Numbered from the stretch's first letter, positions 16,095 through 26,624 are shown. The stretch is 64,000 nucleotides of DNA from Ensifer adhaerens (GCF_013283195.1 NZ_JABEKT010000001.1:2762509-2826508), one strand, 5' to 3'. The notes: generated by a model from the letters alone, not told the origin. Made by a program: numbers and translations.

Positions 16095-17099
16095 ATGAAC
16101 AAGCCCTTGACCAAAAAGCGTTCCATCGTCTTCTTCCTGGTTCCGAACTTTTCCATGCTGCCGTTTTCGGCTGCCATCGAAACGCTCCGCATCGCCAATC
16201 GCATGCTCGGTTACGAGGCCTATACGTGGCGCCTCACCTCAACCGACGGCGAGAAGGTTCTCTCCTCGAGTGGTATCGCCCTTGAGGTCAACTCATCTCT
16301 CGCCGACGAACGCAAGTTCCTGGGCGGTGAGAACCGTCCGTCGATGGTGCTGGTCTGTTCCGGCATCTACGTCGAGGATTTCAACAACAAGTCGGTCAAT
16401 GCCTGGCTGCGCGAAGTCTACAACCGCGGCGTCGCCGTCGGCAGCCTCTGTACGGGCGCCCATGTGCTGGCGTCTGCCGGCCTTTTGACGGGCAAGCGCT
16501 GCGCCATCCACTGGGAAAACCTGCCGGGATTCTCAGAGAATTTTCCGCAGGTCGATGTCTATGCCGACCTCTACGAGATCGACAGCAACATCTACACCTG
16601 CGCCGGTGGCACCGCCTCGCTCGACATGATGCTGAACCTGATCGACCAGGATTTCGGCGAGAACCTCGTCAACCGCGTCTGCGAACAGGCGCTGACCGAC
16701 CGCGTGCGCGGACCCCACGATCGCCAGCGGCTGCCGCTGCGCGCCCGTCTCGGCGTCCAGAATGCCAAGGTGCTGTCGATCATCGAACTGATGGAAGGCA
16801 ACCTTGCCGAGCCGCTGTCGCTTTTGGAGATCGCCGAAGGCGCCGACCTGTCGCGCCGGCAGATCGAACGGCTGTTCCGCCAGGAAATGGGCCGGTCCCC
16901 TGCCCGCTACTATCTGGAGATCCGCCTCGACCGCGCCCGCCACCTGCTTATCCAGTCGTCGATGCCGGTCGTCGAGGTCGCCGTCGCTTGCGGTTTCGTC
17001 TCCGCGTCGCACTTCTCCAAGTGTTATCGCGAACTCTACAACCGCTCGCCGCAGCAGGAGCGCGCCGACCGCAAGCTGACGCTGCAAATGGCGCGGTAG
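16095..17099 (+). CDS. GlxA-family AraC-type regulator, GbdR-like
   Basis: A 334-residue regulator with an N-terminal DJ-1/PfpI-like amidotransferase domain (about residues 8-190) and a C-terminal AraC helix-turn-helix (about 220-325). The nucleophile-elbow region reads GSLCTGAHVLASAGLL; the HTH reads LSLLEIAEGADLSRRQIERL and VVEVAVACGFVSASHFSKC. The opening KRSIVFFLVPNFSMLPF and the whole layout match GbdR/CdhR-type regulators of glycine betaine and carnitine catabolism. I chose the ATG at 16095; 16083 is possible. It lies 4.4 kb from the corrinoid cassette, so a betaine-linked role for that cassette is plausible (inference). Confidence 0.85.
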   Translation: MNKPLTKKRSIVFFLVPNFSMLPFSAAIETLRIANRMLGYEAYTWRLTSTDGEKVLSSSGIALEVNSSLADERKFLGGENRPSMVLVCSGIYVEDFNNKSVNAWLREVYNRGVAVGSLCTGAHVLASAGLLTGKRCAIHWENLPGFSENFPQVDVYADLYEIDSNIYTCAGGTASLDMMLNLIDQDFGENLVNRVCEQALTDRVRGPHDRQRLPLRARLGVQNAKVLSIIELMEGNLAEPLSLLEIAEGADLSRRQIERLFRQEMGRSPARYYLEIRLDRARHLLIQSSMPVVEVAVACGFVSASHFSKCYRELYNRSPQQERADRKLTLQMAR

Positions 17100-17121
17100 G
17101 AACAAGCGACGGAGAAAAAAC

Positions 17122-17148
17122 AAAGGGCGGGATTAACCGCCCTTTTTG
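17122..17148 (+). terminator. intrinsic terminator of the GbdR-like gene
   Basis: AAAGGGCGG at 17122-17130 pairs with CCGCCCTTT at 17137-17145, with a T-run at 17143-17147. It begins 23 bases after the stop codon. Confidence 0.85.
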
Positions 17149-17420
17149 CTGTCAAAAGCTACGGTCAACGGCCGCGACAGACACCTTTCCGCGCCGTGGT
17201 TCGGGCCGGAGGATGACCGGAAGAAAGCCCAAGCTTCAGCCTTGGCAACCATCTCCACGCTAAGTTCCGTCGCCTGTTCCGTGTCTGCACCTTACAGAAC
17301 AGTTCGCCGCGGTTCGCTTGCCCACGCGCGATTTAGCCTTGATGTTACAACCCTGGGGAATCAGCGCGCAGCAGCGTCCCGTTGGTCCCAGACACGCCAC
17401 GACCAGGAGCAAGCCGCCCT
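17149..17420. other. intergenic stretch without a gene
   Basis: About 270 bases between a terminator and the YdeI gene. Only shadow frames are open. An AGGAG at 17405-17409 serves the next gene. Confidence 0.4.
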
Positions 17421-18020
17421 ATGGCACCCGTGATCATCGACCCTGAAAAAGTCCGCGAATTCGAGGACAAGGAGCGCTTCTACGCCTGGCTTGGCGCCAA
17501 CCACGCGAGCGAAACCGAGGTCTGGATCAAGATCCATAAGGTCAGCTCCGGGCTGAAATCGATCACGCCGAAGGAAGCGATCGACGTGATCCTGTGCTGG
17601 GGCTGGATTGACGGCGTGCGCAAGGGCCTCGACGACAAAAGCTTCCTGCAGCGCTACACCCCACGCGGCAGGAAGAGCATCTGGAGCCAGATCAACGTCG
17701 ACAACGTCGCCCGGCTGATTGCCGAGGGACGCATGACCCCGCACGGCCTGAAAGAGGTTGAGGCGGCCAAGGCCGATGGCCGCTGGGACCGCGCCTATGG
17801 CAGCGGCAAGGACATGAAGATCCCCGACGACCTGCAGGCGGCGATCGATGCGGAGCCGGAGGCGAAGGAAATGCTTGCAAAGCTCAGCGCCCAGAACCGA
17901 TTCGCGCTCGCCTTCCGCACCCACAACATGAAGACCGAGGCCGGCCGCCGCAAGAAGATCGAAACCTTCGTCGAGATGCTGAAGCGCGGCGAGACGATCT
18001 ATCCGCAGGCGCGGAAATAG
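17421..18020 (+). CDS. YdeI/OmpD-associated family protein
   Basis: A 199-residue cytosolic protein of the YdeI family (bacteriocin-protection/OmpD-associated). The N-terminal RFYAWLGANHASETEVWIKI and the strongly conserved DVILCWGWIDGVRKGLDD with SFLQRYTPRGRKSIWSQIN are diagnostic. The C-terminal half carries the usual FAFR-like segment FALAFRTHNMKTEAGRRKKI. ATG 17421 lies 11 bases after AGGAG. It converges on the broken VOC gene. Biochemical function is not established. Confidence 0.88.
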   Translation: MAPVIIDPEKVREFEDKERFYAWLGANHASETEVWIKIHKVSSGLKSITPKEAIDVILCWGWIDGVRKGLDDKSFLQRYTPRGRKSIWSQINVDNVARLIAEGRMTPHGLKEVEAAKADGRWDRAYGSGKDMKIPDDLQAAIDAEPEAKEMLAKLSAQNRFALAFRTHNMKTEAGRRKKIETFVEMLKRGETIYPQARK

Positions 18021-18078
18021 CATCGGCCAGCGCCCCCCGCTGCCGCAAGCCGCCGGCACTGGCGCGCGACGGCCCTGC

Positions 18079-18595
18079 TCAGACCCGGGCGTGGAAGGCG
18101 CGCTCCAACCCGGCGATATCCAGCTTGATCATGCCGAGCATCGCCTCGGTCGCCCGTTTGGCGCGGTCGCGATCGGAATGAGCGACCATATCGCCGAGCA
18201 CCCTCGGTACGATCTGCCAGCACAGCCCCCAGCGATCCCGGATCCAGCCGCATTGCTCGACCTCTCCGCCGTTTTCGAGCAAAGCGCTCCAGAGACGATC
18301 GATCTCCTCCTGGGTGTCGCACTGGATCATGATCGATCTCCTCCTGGGTGTCGCACTGGATCATGATCGAGAACGAATGGTTAAACGGGTCGAGCGGCCC
18401 GGCCTCGAGCGCCAGGAATTCCTGCTTGCCCAGTGTGAACTCGATCACCTTGACGCTGCCGGCCGGACCCGCCGGCGACTCCGCCGGCATCACGGTCGCG
18501 CGGGTGATCGCCGAGCCGGGAACGAGCGAGATATAGAACTCGACGGCCTTGAGCGCGTCCTTCTCGAACCAGAGATTTGAGACAACATTGGTCAT
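18079..18595 (-). pseudogene. VOC/PhnB-like glyoxalase-fold protein disrupted by a 34-bp tandem duplication
   Basis: The start (ATG 18595, AAGGAGGA upstream) opens a 3-demethylubiquinone-methyltransferase-like VOC protein: MTNVVSNLWFEKDALKAVEF, then VKVIEFTLGKQEFLALEAGP and FNHSFSIMIQCDTQEEID. There the frame is lost. The rest of the family sequence (RLWSALLENGGEVEQCGWIR, then DRWGLCWQIVPRVL, ending AFHARV) continues in another frame to 18079. The break coincides with two perfect 34-bp direct copies at 18297-18364; removing one restores a protein of about 160 residues, normal for the family. As given, the gene makes a truncated protein. An assembly error is the main alternative. Confidence 0.85.
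18297..18364. repeat. 34-bp perfect tandem duplication
   Basis: The unit beginning GATCGATCTCCTCCTGGGTG occurs at 18297-18330 and again, identical, at 18331-18364. Because 34 is not a multiple of three it frameshifts the VOC gene. A GATC/ATGATC microhomology at the joints suits replication slippage. Confidence 0.95.
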
Positions 18596-18769
18596 CTGCG
18601 GGCTCCTCCTTGTCAGTCTGGATCCTATCCAGATAACCGAAGGACGTTTCGCAGCAGCCACAGCCGACAATGCATCGGGATTTATCGCCGCCGCATCGGC
18701 AGGCAACGCTTCGCGGTGCGAAACGGTCCTACCCCGCTGGACCAGCCGAGAATGGCAGGTCTCGGCCCG

Positions 18770-20071
18770 TTACGACGCCAGCGCGTCGAGCAGGGCCAGT
18801 TCGGAGATCACCCGGTTTCGGCCCGCGTGCTTGGCCATGTAGAGAAACTGGTCGGCGGCATGCAGATAGTTCTCGAAGGATTCGGGCGCCTCGATGGTCG
18901 CCAGACCGATCGATACGGTGATCGACAGTTCCTCGTCATCAGCAACGATGCGTGATTTTGCCAGTTCGATGCGCAGCTTCTCGCAGAAGGCGAAGGCGCG
19001 CTGGACGTCGAAGCCGTTGAACAGGATACCGAATTCCTCGCCGCCGAGGCGGGCGAGCAGATGTTCGTCGCCGACCAGCGTCGTCAGCCGCTTGGCCACA
19101 TGCTTGAGGACGACATCGCCGATCTCGTGACCGTAAGTGTCGTTCAGCCGCTTGAAATGATCGATGTCGAGGATGGCGATCGCAGTCGTCTCGCCGCGCC
19201 GCAGGCACTGCTCGACCAGGCGCGGGCCGGTCAGGAAGAAATGGCGGCGGTTGTAGATATCGGTCAGGTAGTCGCTTGCCGCCTGGCGTTGCAGGGTCTG
19301 TAGCCGCTTCTGGATGCCGGCGGCGTAGGCGATCCGGCCGTTGAATTCAGCCTCAAGGAACGGTTTCTGGATGAAGTCCGTACCGCCAGCCTCAAGGAAC
19401 TTTGCGCCGATACGCCGGTCGCCACTGTCGGAAAGCGCGATCACCGGCAGCGCCTCGTCGCCCTGGCGCTGACGCACTTCGGCAAGCAGCGCCGCGCCGG
19501 TCATGTCGCAAAGATCGAGGTCTGTGACGACCACATCGATCGCCTCGCCCGAGTCGAGCACCTGCAGCGCGTCGGCTGCCGAAGCGACCTCACAGACCGA
19601 AATCCGTTGCCGGCGCAGAATGCCGGCCAGCTCTTCACGCGAAACCGCGTCGGAATCGGCAAGCAGCACCGTTGTCTTGCCATTGGTCAGGGCACGGTCG
19701 ACAGCGCCAATCAAGAGATTGATCGATTCCGGCTGGTTCTTGATGACGCAGTCGAGAGCACCGCGTCCGAGGATCTGGTCGCGCGTGCTGTCGTTGAACG
19801 CCGCAGTGAAGACCACCGCCGGCACATTGTTTTCGAGGATGAAATCGAGCGCCTCGCAATTGGGCGCATCGGGAAGGTTGAGGTCGAGCACAGCGAGCGA
19901 GAAGCTGTCCGGCGCTGCGGCCATTTCCTGGCGTAGCGCCTCCAGCGAGGCGCAGTGCGTCACGCGGATTCCATGCACCGTCTCGAGGCCATATTTCAGC
20001 GCAGTGGCGAACATGCGGGAATCTTCGATCAGCAGCATGCGCTTGTCGCTGTGCTTCTGCACAGAATTCAT
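18770..20071 (-). CDS. REC-REC-GGDEF diguanylate cyclase (PleD-like)
   Basis: A 433-residue response regulator that probably makes cyclic di-GMP. Receiver one (about residues 10-130) has LLIEDSRMF and the phospho-acceptor in LAVLDLNLPD. Receiver two (about 135-250) has VVVTDLDLCD and the conserved Lys in DFIQKPF. The GGDEF domain (about 270-430) has IAILDIDHFKRLNDTYGHEI and the active-site RLGGEEFGILF, so catalysis should be intact. The I-site RxxD is not evident. Start chosen at MNSVQKHSDKR; upstream extension is possible but lacks a better site. The REC-REC gene at 20468 shares the same two-receiver layout and probably arose by duplication. Confidence 0.9.
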   Translation of the reverse strand: MNSVQKHSDKRMLLIEDSRMFATALKYGLETVHGIRVTHCASLEALRQEMAAAPDSFSLAVLDLNLPDAPNCEALDFILENNVPAVVFTAAFNDSTRDQILGRGALDCVIKNQPESINLLIGAVDRALTNGKTTVLLADSDAVSREELAGILRRQRISVCEVASAADALQVLDSGEAIDVVVTDLDLCDMTGAALLAEVRQRQGDEALPVIALSDSGDRRIGAKFLEAGGTDFIQKPFLEAEFNGRIAYAAGIQKRLQTLQRQAASDYLTDIYNRRHFFLTGPRLVEQCLRRGETTAIAILDIDHFKRLNDTYGHEIGDVVLKHVAKRLTTLVGDEHLLARLGGEEFGILFNGFDVQRAFAFCEKLRIELAKSRIVADDEELSITVSIGLATIEAPESFENYLHAADQFLYMAKHAGRNRVISELALLDALAS

Positions 20072-20467
20072 CCGACCTGGCGTGCGGCGCAATCTCACGT
20101 CCCTGCAAATCCCGATTTCGAGCCGCAGGCGTGCTTGCCCCAAAAGGGCGACGCTGGCTCCCAATATACTGTTATACCCGATACGGATCGCGCCCAACGT
20201 TTCGTCTTGGCACGACCAGGCGGTACCGGGTCCCCACTTTTTTATTGCGGCCGATTGAAGACGGTCCTGATTGCAATTTCGTTAATGGAGCAACCGTAAG
20301 GAGTCTTTTCTCGCAACCCGGGCAATTTTAGGGGTCGCAAGCGCAAGAAATCTGCAAAGGCGCCGGCTTGTCTTGCCGACGGAAGAACACCACCGCCGTC
20401 AACAGAAGGCGATGGTCAAGCGAGAAACGAAGAAAGGCGGGCCGTCCGGCGGCATCCGCCCTGCGGC

Positions 20468-21301
20468 TTACGCCGGGACTTTTACCTTTTCGCTCAAGGT
20501 CTTGATCTTCGTCAGCGTATCGAGGTTCTGGTTGACGCGGCAGTAGAACTCCTCGTTGACGAACGGGCGCACGACAAAGTCGTTGCCGCCGGCTTTCAGG
20601 AAACGCGCCGACAGGAGCCGGTTGGTCGAGGACGAAACACCGATGATGCGCAGCTGGTGCGGGCCGTAGGCGCTGCGAATGCGCCGTGTCAGTTCGAAGC
20701 CATCGATATCGGGCATATTGTAGTCGGTGATGACAAGGCCGATGTCGGGATTGTTTTTCAGGATCTCGAGCGCCACCGCGCCGTTTTCCGCCGAGCTGGT
20801 GCGGAAGTTGTAGCGCTTCAGCTGCGTCGTCAGCAGCGCGCGTGCCGTCGGACTGTCGTCGACGATCAGCACATGGTGCTTGTGGTTGGTGAGAAACCGG
20901 CAGACCGATTCCGCCAGCATGTCGACGGCAAAGACGCTGTCCTTGATGACGTAGTCGACGATTTCCATCGCCAGGATCTTCTCGCGCGTCGACTCCTGGA
21001 AGGAGCCGGTGAAGATGACCGTCGGCACGCTCATCTCGATGAGGTAGTTGAGCGCCTCGCCATTCTCGGCACCGGGCAGGTTGATGTTGGAAATGGCGAG
21101 CGAGGCCGGGAATGTCGCATTTTCGACAGCAAACTGCAGGTCGTCATAATCGCGGCAGACGATCACGTCGATGTCGAACAGCTCTTTCAGCCGCTTCGAG
21201 ACCATCGACGAAAACAGGTTGGAGTCCTCGGCAAGCACGATGCGGTGCTCAGCAAGGGATTCGCCGGAATAGTACATTCCGGAAACGCCGAAAAATGACA
21301 T
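20468..21301 (-). CDS. dual-receiver response regulator without output domain
   Basis: A 277-residue protein with two CheY-like receivers. Receiver one (about residues 18-140) keeps the acidic pocket (LAEDSNLFSSM) but has Asn at the phospho-acceptor site: LAISNINLPG aligns with LAVLDLNLPD of the neighbouring cyclase. It probably cannot be phosphorylated. Receiver two (about 142-262) has an intact VLIVDDSPT and LVITDYNMPDIDG, but the conserved Lys is Arg in VVRPF. No output domain follows, so it may act by protein contact or phosphate buffering. It is transcribed toward the cyclase, 396 bases upstream of it. Confidence 0.88.
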   Translation of the reverse strand: MSFFGVSGMYYSGESLAEHRIVLAEDSNLFSSMVSKRLKELFDIDVIVCRDYDDLQFAVENATFPASLAISNINLPGAENGEALNYLIEMSVPTVIFTGSFQESTREKILAMEIVDYVIKDSVFAVDMLAESVCRFLTNHKHHVLIVDDSPTARALLTTQLKRYNFRTSSAENGAVALEILKNNPDIGLVITDYNMPDIDGFELTRRIRSAYGPHQLRIIGVSSSTNRLLSARFLKAGGNDFVVRPFVNEEFYCRVNQNLDTLTKIKTLSEKVKVPA

Positions 21302-21458
21302 TGATCGCCTATCAGAAAGAGTGTCCCCGAAACCATGCTAGAGGAGAAAGACTTTCCCGGCTGTTAATAAGACAGCCGTGAAATGACGACTGCCGGGAGG
21401 GAACGAAGCCCGCGTGAGACGACATCGGCTCTGAAGGTCTGCGGATCGGCAAGGCCGC

Positions 21459-21824
21459 TTACGGCAAGCCGCCGATGACGGCCGAAAGCGCATCCCGCGA
21501 CAAAGGCTTCTTCAGGAATGCGGCAGCGCCTGCGTTCAGACAGCGTTCGCGCGCACTCTCGTCTTGCGAACCGGTTATGATCACCGCCGCGAGCGGTGCC
21601 CGCCGCGCGCGCAACTCGACCAGCACCTCCAGGCCGTTCATCTCAGGCATATGGAGATCGACCAGCGCGCAGAACGGCGTGTCGCTATCGAGCGCCTTCA
21701 GGAATGCCTCTCCCGACGCGAAGGCGATAGCCCTGTAGGACAGGGAGACGACAAGGCGACAAAGTGCGCGACGAACCAGGTCGTCGTCGTCCACGATCGC
21801 AATGGCGGACCTTTCCTCACTCAT
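21459..21824 (-). CDS. single-domain response regulator
   Basis: A 121-residue receiver-only protein. The acidic triad is in AIAIVDDDDLVRR, the phospho-acceptor in CALVDLHMPEMNG and the conserved Lys in FLKKPLS. It overlaps the stop of the FixJ-type gene by 8 bases, so it is translated with that regulator and the histidine kinase. It probably competes for phosphate or relays it, as in other kinase operons with two regulators. Confidence 0.9.
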   Translation of the reverse strand: MSEERSAIAIVDDDDLVRRALCRLVVSLSYRAIAFASGEAFLKALDSDTPFCALVDLHMPEMNGLEVLVELRARRAPLAAVIITGSQDESARERCLNAGAAAFLKKPLSRDALSAVIGGLP

Positions 21825-22497
21825 CCAGCATTCTTACAGCATCACCCCGCGTTGTCGTAGTTGGACCTGGGTCCAATGCCGCGAGCGCTGCGTCTGCAAG
21901 TGCGACGAGCCGGACGAGATCGGCGACGGTCCGCACGCCCATCTTCGTCATCATCCGGCCCCGGTGGACCTTGACCGTCTTTTCCACCGTACCGAGATCG
22001 GCGGCGATCTGCTTGTTGAGCCTGCCGGCGACGACGAGATCCAGAACCTGGGCTTCCCGCGGCGTCAGGCTTTCAAGGCGCCGGCGAACCGACGCGCGCC
22101 TACACTCCTGTTCCTGCTCCGCCCGTGTGCGCGACAGCGCGACCTCCACGGCAGCAAGCAAGGCCTGCGCATCGACCGGCTTCGTCAGGAAGTCCAATGC
22201 ACCGGCCTTCATCGCCTTCACGCTTGCGGGGATATCGCCTCGCCCGGTGAGAAAGATGATAGAGCGGCGACCTCCCCCCGAGGTCAGAGCTTGTTGTGCG
22301 GCGAGCCCGTCGATGCCGGGCAGGCCAAGATCAAGGATGAAGCAGTCCGCAGCATCGAGGTCGCTCGAGGCCAGCATCGCTTCGGCACTCAGAAACGCTT
22401 GGACGCCATAGCCCGACGCGCCCAGCAGCCTTTTCAGCGCCCGCAGCACAAGTTCGTCGTCATCCAGCAGAAAAATGCTTCCGGCGCTCTGGCCCAT
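21817..22497 (-). CDS. FixJ/NarL-type response regulator with LuxR HTH
   Basis: A 226-residue regulator. The receiver (about residues 6-125) has IFLLDDDELVLRAL, the phospho-acceptor in FILDLGLPGIDG and the Lys in FLTKPVD. The LuxR-type helix-turn-helix (about 145-205) reads LTPREAQVLDLVVAGRLNKQ and ADLGTVEKTVKVHRG. The last 20 residues (LDPGPTTTTRGD) are low in complexity and overlap a palindrome shared with the arylsulfatase promoter. It is the likely DNA-binding output of the kinase at 22507. Confidence 0.92.
   Translation of the reverse strand: MGQSAGSIFLLDDDELVLRALKRLLGASGYGVQAFLSAEAMLASSDLDAADCFILDLGLPGIDGLAAQQALTSGGGRRSIIFLTGRGDIPASVKAMKAGALDFLTKPVDAQALLAAVEVALSRTRAEQEQECRRASVRRRLESLTPREAQVLDLVVAGRLNKQIAADLGTVEKTVKVHRGRMMTKMGVRTVADLVRLVALADAALAALDPGPTTTTRGDAVRMLDE
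21861..21876. promoter_or_regulatory. TTGGACC-type palindrome inside the end of the FixJ-type gene
   Basis: TTGGACCTGGGTCCAA is a near-perfect 16-base palindrome. Fourteen of 16 positions match TTGGCCCTTGGTCCAA at 24603-24618, upstream of the arylsulfatase. It lies within coding sequence, about 40 bases upstream of the start of the receiver-only gene. Confidence 0.5.
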
Positions 22498-22506
22498 TGT
22501 CCACCT

Positions 22507-24342
22507 CTAAGCCGCAGGCAAGGCGATCACGGCGCGCGCGCCGCGCTCAACGCTGTCGTCGAAGAACAGTTTCCCACCTTGCGCCTCGATGATCGACCGG
22601 CAGATCGCAAGCCCAAGACCGAGCCCGGTCTTCTTGGTGCTGACGAACGGCTTGAACACCTCGTTGCGCATCTCCGGCGGAACGCCCGGTCCCCTGTCGG
22701 AGACAGCCAGTTCACGGGTGCCATCTTCGCGCCGGCGCACGCTGATTTCAACCTTTCGCTGCTTGGACGGCATCGTCTCCATGGCGTCGGCTGCGTTCAG
22801 GAGCAGGTTGAGGATCACCTGCTGCAGCTGCACCAGATTTGCCTTCACACGTTCTTCGCCAGGGCTTTCGATCACGGTCACCTCGGTGCGTCGGGCCATG
22901 AGCTCGGCGCTCGCCAGCGTCACCGTCGTGCGCACGGCCTCGTTGAGGTCGAGAACCTCCAGCGAAGCATCGCCCTTCAGCATCATGCTGCGCAATTGCG
23001 CGATGACCGAAGCGGCACGCTTGTCGTCGGCAATGATGTCATCAAAGATTTCCTTGACCTCGGTGCGATCGAAGGCGTCTGCCATGGCGAGCCGCTGGCC
23101 GGCCTCGGCATTGGCGAGAATGGAGGTGAGCGGCTGTGCCAGCTCATGGGCGAGAGCGCCGGAGAGTTCGCCGAGCTGCGATCGGCGCGACAGATGCGCG
23201 AGTTCGAGCCGCTCGGTGGACAGGGCCTCCTCCAGCCTGCGTCGGCGCCTGTCCTGAACGAGCAATGCACCGATGGTCATGGTCTGCGCGGCGATCACCG
23301 TTAGCGCGATCAGGATCTGCAGCCGGTAACGCTCCCAGGCGGTTGGCTCGTAGTTGAGGATCTGCGTCCCCTCCGGGATCATGGCGCGATCGATGCCCCA
23401 GCGCTGGATTTCTCGCCAATCCACCAGGTTCGCCTCCCGCGCAAAGGTGGTCTGGGCCGATGCAGCGTCTCCGTCCAGCACCTGGCGCGCCAGGTCCGCC
23501 ATCTGTCTTCCGATTGTATCGAAGGTTCCGACATGGCCTGCCAGAACGTTTGAGCCGAAATAGGAACTGTAGACCGTGTAGACAGGCACGCCAGACACTT
23601 TGGCAATCGCAGCAACAGCTTCACGCGGGACGAACTTTTCTCCCTCCGAATCCTCGAAGATGGACAGTATCAGCATCACCGCATCGGCCGGCAGCGCGGC
23701 TGCGGTCTGCTTGAAGCCGTCGAGCGACAGGCCGGACACATACGAGACGTCGAAACCCGCATGGTGATCGCCAAGCGCTGCCCGGGCTGTGGCCTCCCAA
23801 TTCCGATCGAAGCCGGAGGAACCGGATACGATAACCGCCTTCTTCGTCTGCGGCTGAAGCTGCCTTGCCAGTTGCAGCGTCTTGCCGACATCGAACCGAC
23901 TGAGGACGCCCTTCACATCGGCCGGCAACGGCTCGCTCACCGACGTATCCCTGACGGCACCAAAGACGATGGGCACACCGTTTGCCAGCCGGTCGCGCCG
24001 ATCCATGAGGAAGCGCAGCGCCCCCGGCCCAACCGCGATGACGACATCGAGAGGCACGTCGCGATATTTCGCCTCCAGATCTTCGGAAAGGTGCTTGAGG
24101 CGATCGGCCGAAGGAAAGCGAACAATGTCCAGATATTCGCTGTAGATCTCGATATGCCCGGGTTCGCCCGATGCGAGTTGCGCACGCAGTCCGGCCGCAA
24201 CCTCCACCGCCGCGAACAAGGTGCTGTCATTCTCGTAGACGATCAAGATGCGTTGGGTCGACACCGCTGCCGCCGACGTCGACGCAAAGACGAGAAACAC
24301 AAGCGTCGCGACCACCAGTCGGCATCGAAATCGAAGTCCCAT
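22507..24342 (-). CDS. sensor histidine kinase with periplasmic ABC substrate-binding-like sensor
   Basis: A 611-residue membrane kinase. A signal/anchor helix (about 8-26) leads to a periplasmic domain (about 28-335) related to the ABC substrate-binding family PF04392: RILIVYENDSTLFAAVE, then DVVIAVGPGALRFLM and GVPIVFGAVRDTSV. One helix (about 347-367) crosses back. The HisKA domain carries the phospho-His in LSGALAHELAQPLTSI; the ATPase domain shows the N box ILNLLLNAADAMET and the G boxes DRGPGVPPE and GLGLGLAICRSI. Ten bases separate it from the FixJ-type gene. It is divergent from an arylsulfatase, so the ligand may be a sulphate ester or a related solute (inference). Confidence 0.9.
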   Translation of the reverse strand: MGLRFRCRLVVATLVFLVFASTSAAAVSTQRILIVYENDSTLFAAVEVAAGLRAQLASGEPGHIEIYSEYLDIVRFPSADRLKHLSEDLEAKYRDVPLDVVIAVGPGALRFLMDRRDRLANGVPIVFGAVRDTSVSEPLPADVKGVLSRFDVGKTLQLARQLQPQTKKAVIVSGSSGFDRNWEATARAALGDHHAGFDVSYVSGLSLDGFKQTAAALPADAVMLILSIFEDSEGEKFVPREAVAAIAKVSGVPVYTVYSSYFGSNVLAGHVGTFDTIGRQMADLARQVLDGDAASAQTTFAREANLVDWREIQRWGIDRAMIPEGTQILNYEPTAWERYRLQILIALTVIAAQTMTIGALLVQDRRRRRLEEALSTERLELAHLSRRSQLGELSGALAHELAQPLTSILANAEAGQRLAMADAFDRTEVKEIFDDIIADDKRAASVIAQLRSMMLKGDASLEVLDLNEAVRTTVTLASAELMARRTEVTVIESPGEERVKANLVQLQQVILNLLLNAADAMETMPSKQRKVEISVRRREDGTRELAVSDRGPGVPPEMRNEVFKPFVSTKKTGLGLGLAICRSIIEAQGGKLFFDDSVERGARAVIALPAA

Positions 24343-24520
24343 GCTGTTCAGGCACCTTCTTCAATGCAGAGGAACGGTTTCAGCGTCGGGCGAACTCTCA
24401 ATGAATGCGGTCATATCTGCAGGCGCGAGAGGCAAACTCTTCGTTGCTGCCTTGTCTATAGAGGACACTATGGAGTTGTATGTCAAATAGCTCAATTAGA
24501 ATAGAGACTTCCTACCACAA

Positions 24521-24536
24521 TTGGGCCTGGTCGTCA
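24521..24536. promoter_or_regulatory. degenerate copy of the TTGG-CC palindrome
   Basis: TTGGGCCTGGTCGTCA keeps the left half-site of the palindrome at 21861 but its right half is eroded. It lies 82 bases upstream of the intact copy at 24603. Confidence 0.3.
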
Positions 24537-24600
24537 GCATCGGCGACACACGCAGCGCTGCCGCACTGGCCTCTTCAAGGCGACCGACCGGCATTTGCCT

Positions 24601-24620
24601 AGTTGGCCCTTGGTCCAACT
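24601..24620. promoter_or_regulatory. TTGG-CC palindromic operator candidate upstream of arylsulfatase
   Basis: AGTTGGCCCTTGGTCCAACT is a 20-base palindrome with one mismatched pair. It is intergenic, about 183 bases before the sulfatase start and 259 before the kinase start, and matches the palindrome in the FixJ-type gene. A likely binding site for that regulator. Confidence 0.6.
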
Positions 24621-24802
24621 ATTCTTCCTCAACAAATGCACGAGAATGTCCGGCGATATCAGATGGCATCACAATGCCGTCCTCGCGCGGCTTTCCGCGT
24701 CTGGGGTCCGGCACACATTTTCCGCAACTCGCATGATCAGGCGAGCAGAACGGCCGCAAGTGCCGAGCGCCTCACCGACGTCATTCCAAGAGGAGAAGCC
24801 CA

Positions 24803-26485
<1,683 letters not shown>

Positions 26486-26505
26486 TCGGCTGAGTTTCCA
26501 ATACG

Positions 26506-26538
26506 AAATGACCCGGCGTCGCTGACGCCGGGTCATTT
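26506..26538 (+). terminator. intrinsic terminator of the arylsulfatase gene
   Basis: AAATGACCCGGCGTC at 26506-26520 pairs perfectly with GACGCCGGGTCATTT at 26524-26538 around a three-base loop. The end is T-rich only within the stem. Confidence 0.85.
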
Positions 26539-26624
26539 CCGCGTCAAGCGGTTGCCAAGCGCGCCACTGCCGGCAGCAGGACAATTCCCTGACCCCAGCG
26601 CCCGTTTCGGTATATGATGCCGGC

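Larger units (their letters stand above)
24343..24802. other. 460-base divergent promoter region between kinase and arylsulfatase
   Basis: No gene is convincing here. The region is AT-richer than its neighbours in the part near 24470-24520 and holds one good and one degenerate copy of the TTGG-CC palindrome (24601 and 24521). AGAGGAG at 24789-24795 precedes the GTG start of the sulfatase. Confidence 0.45.
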
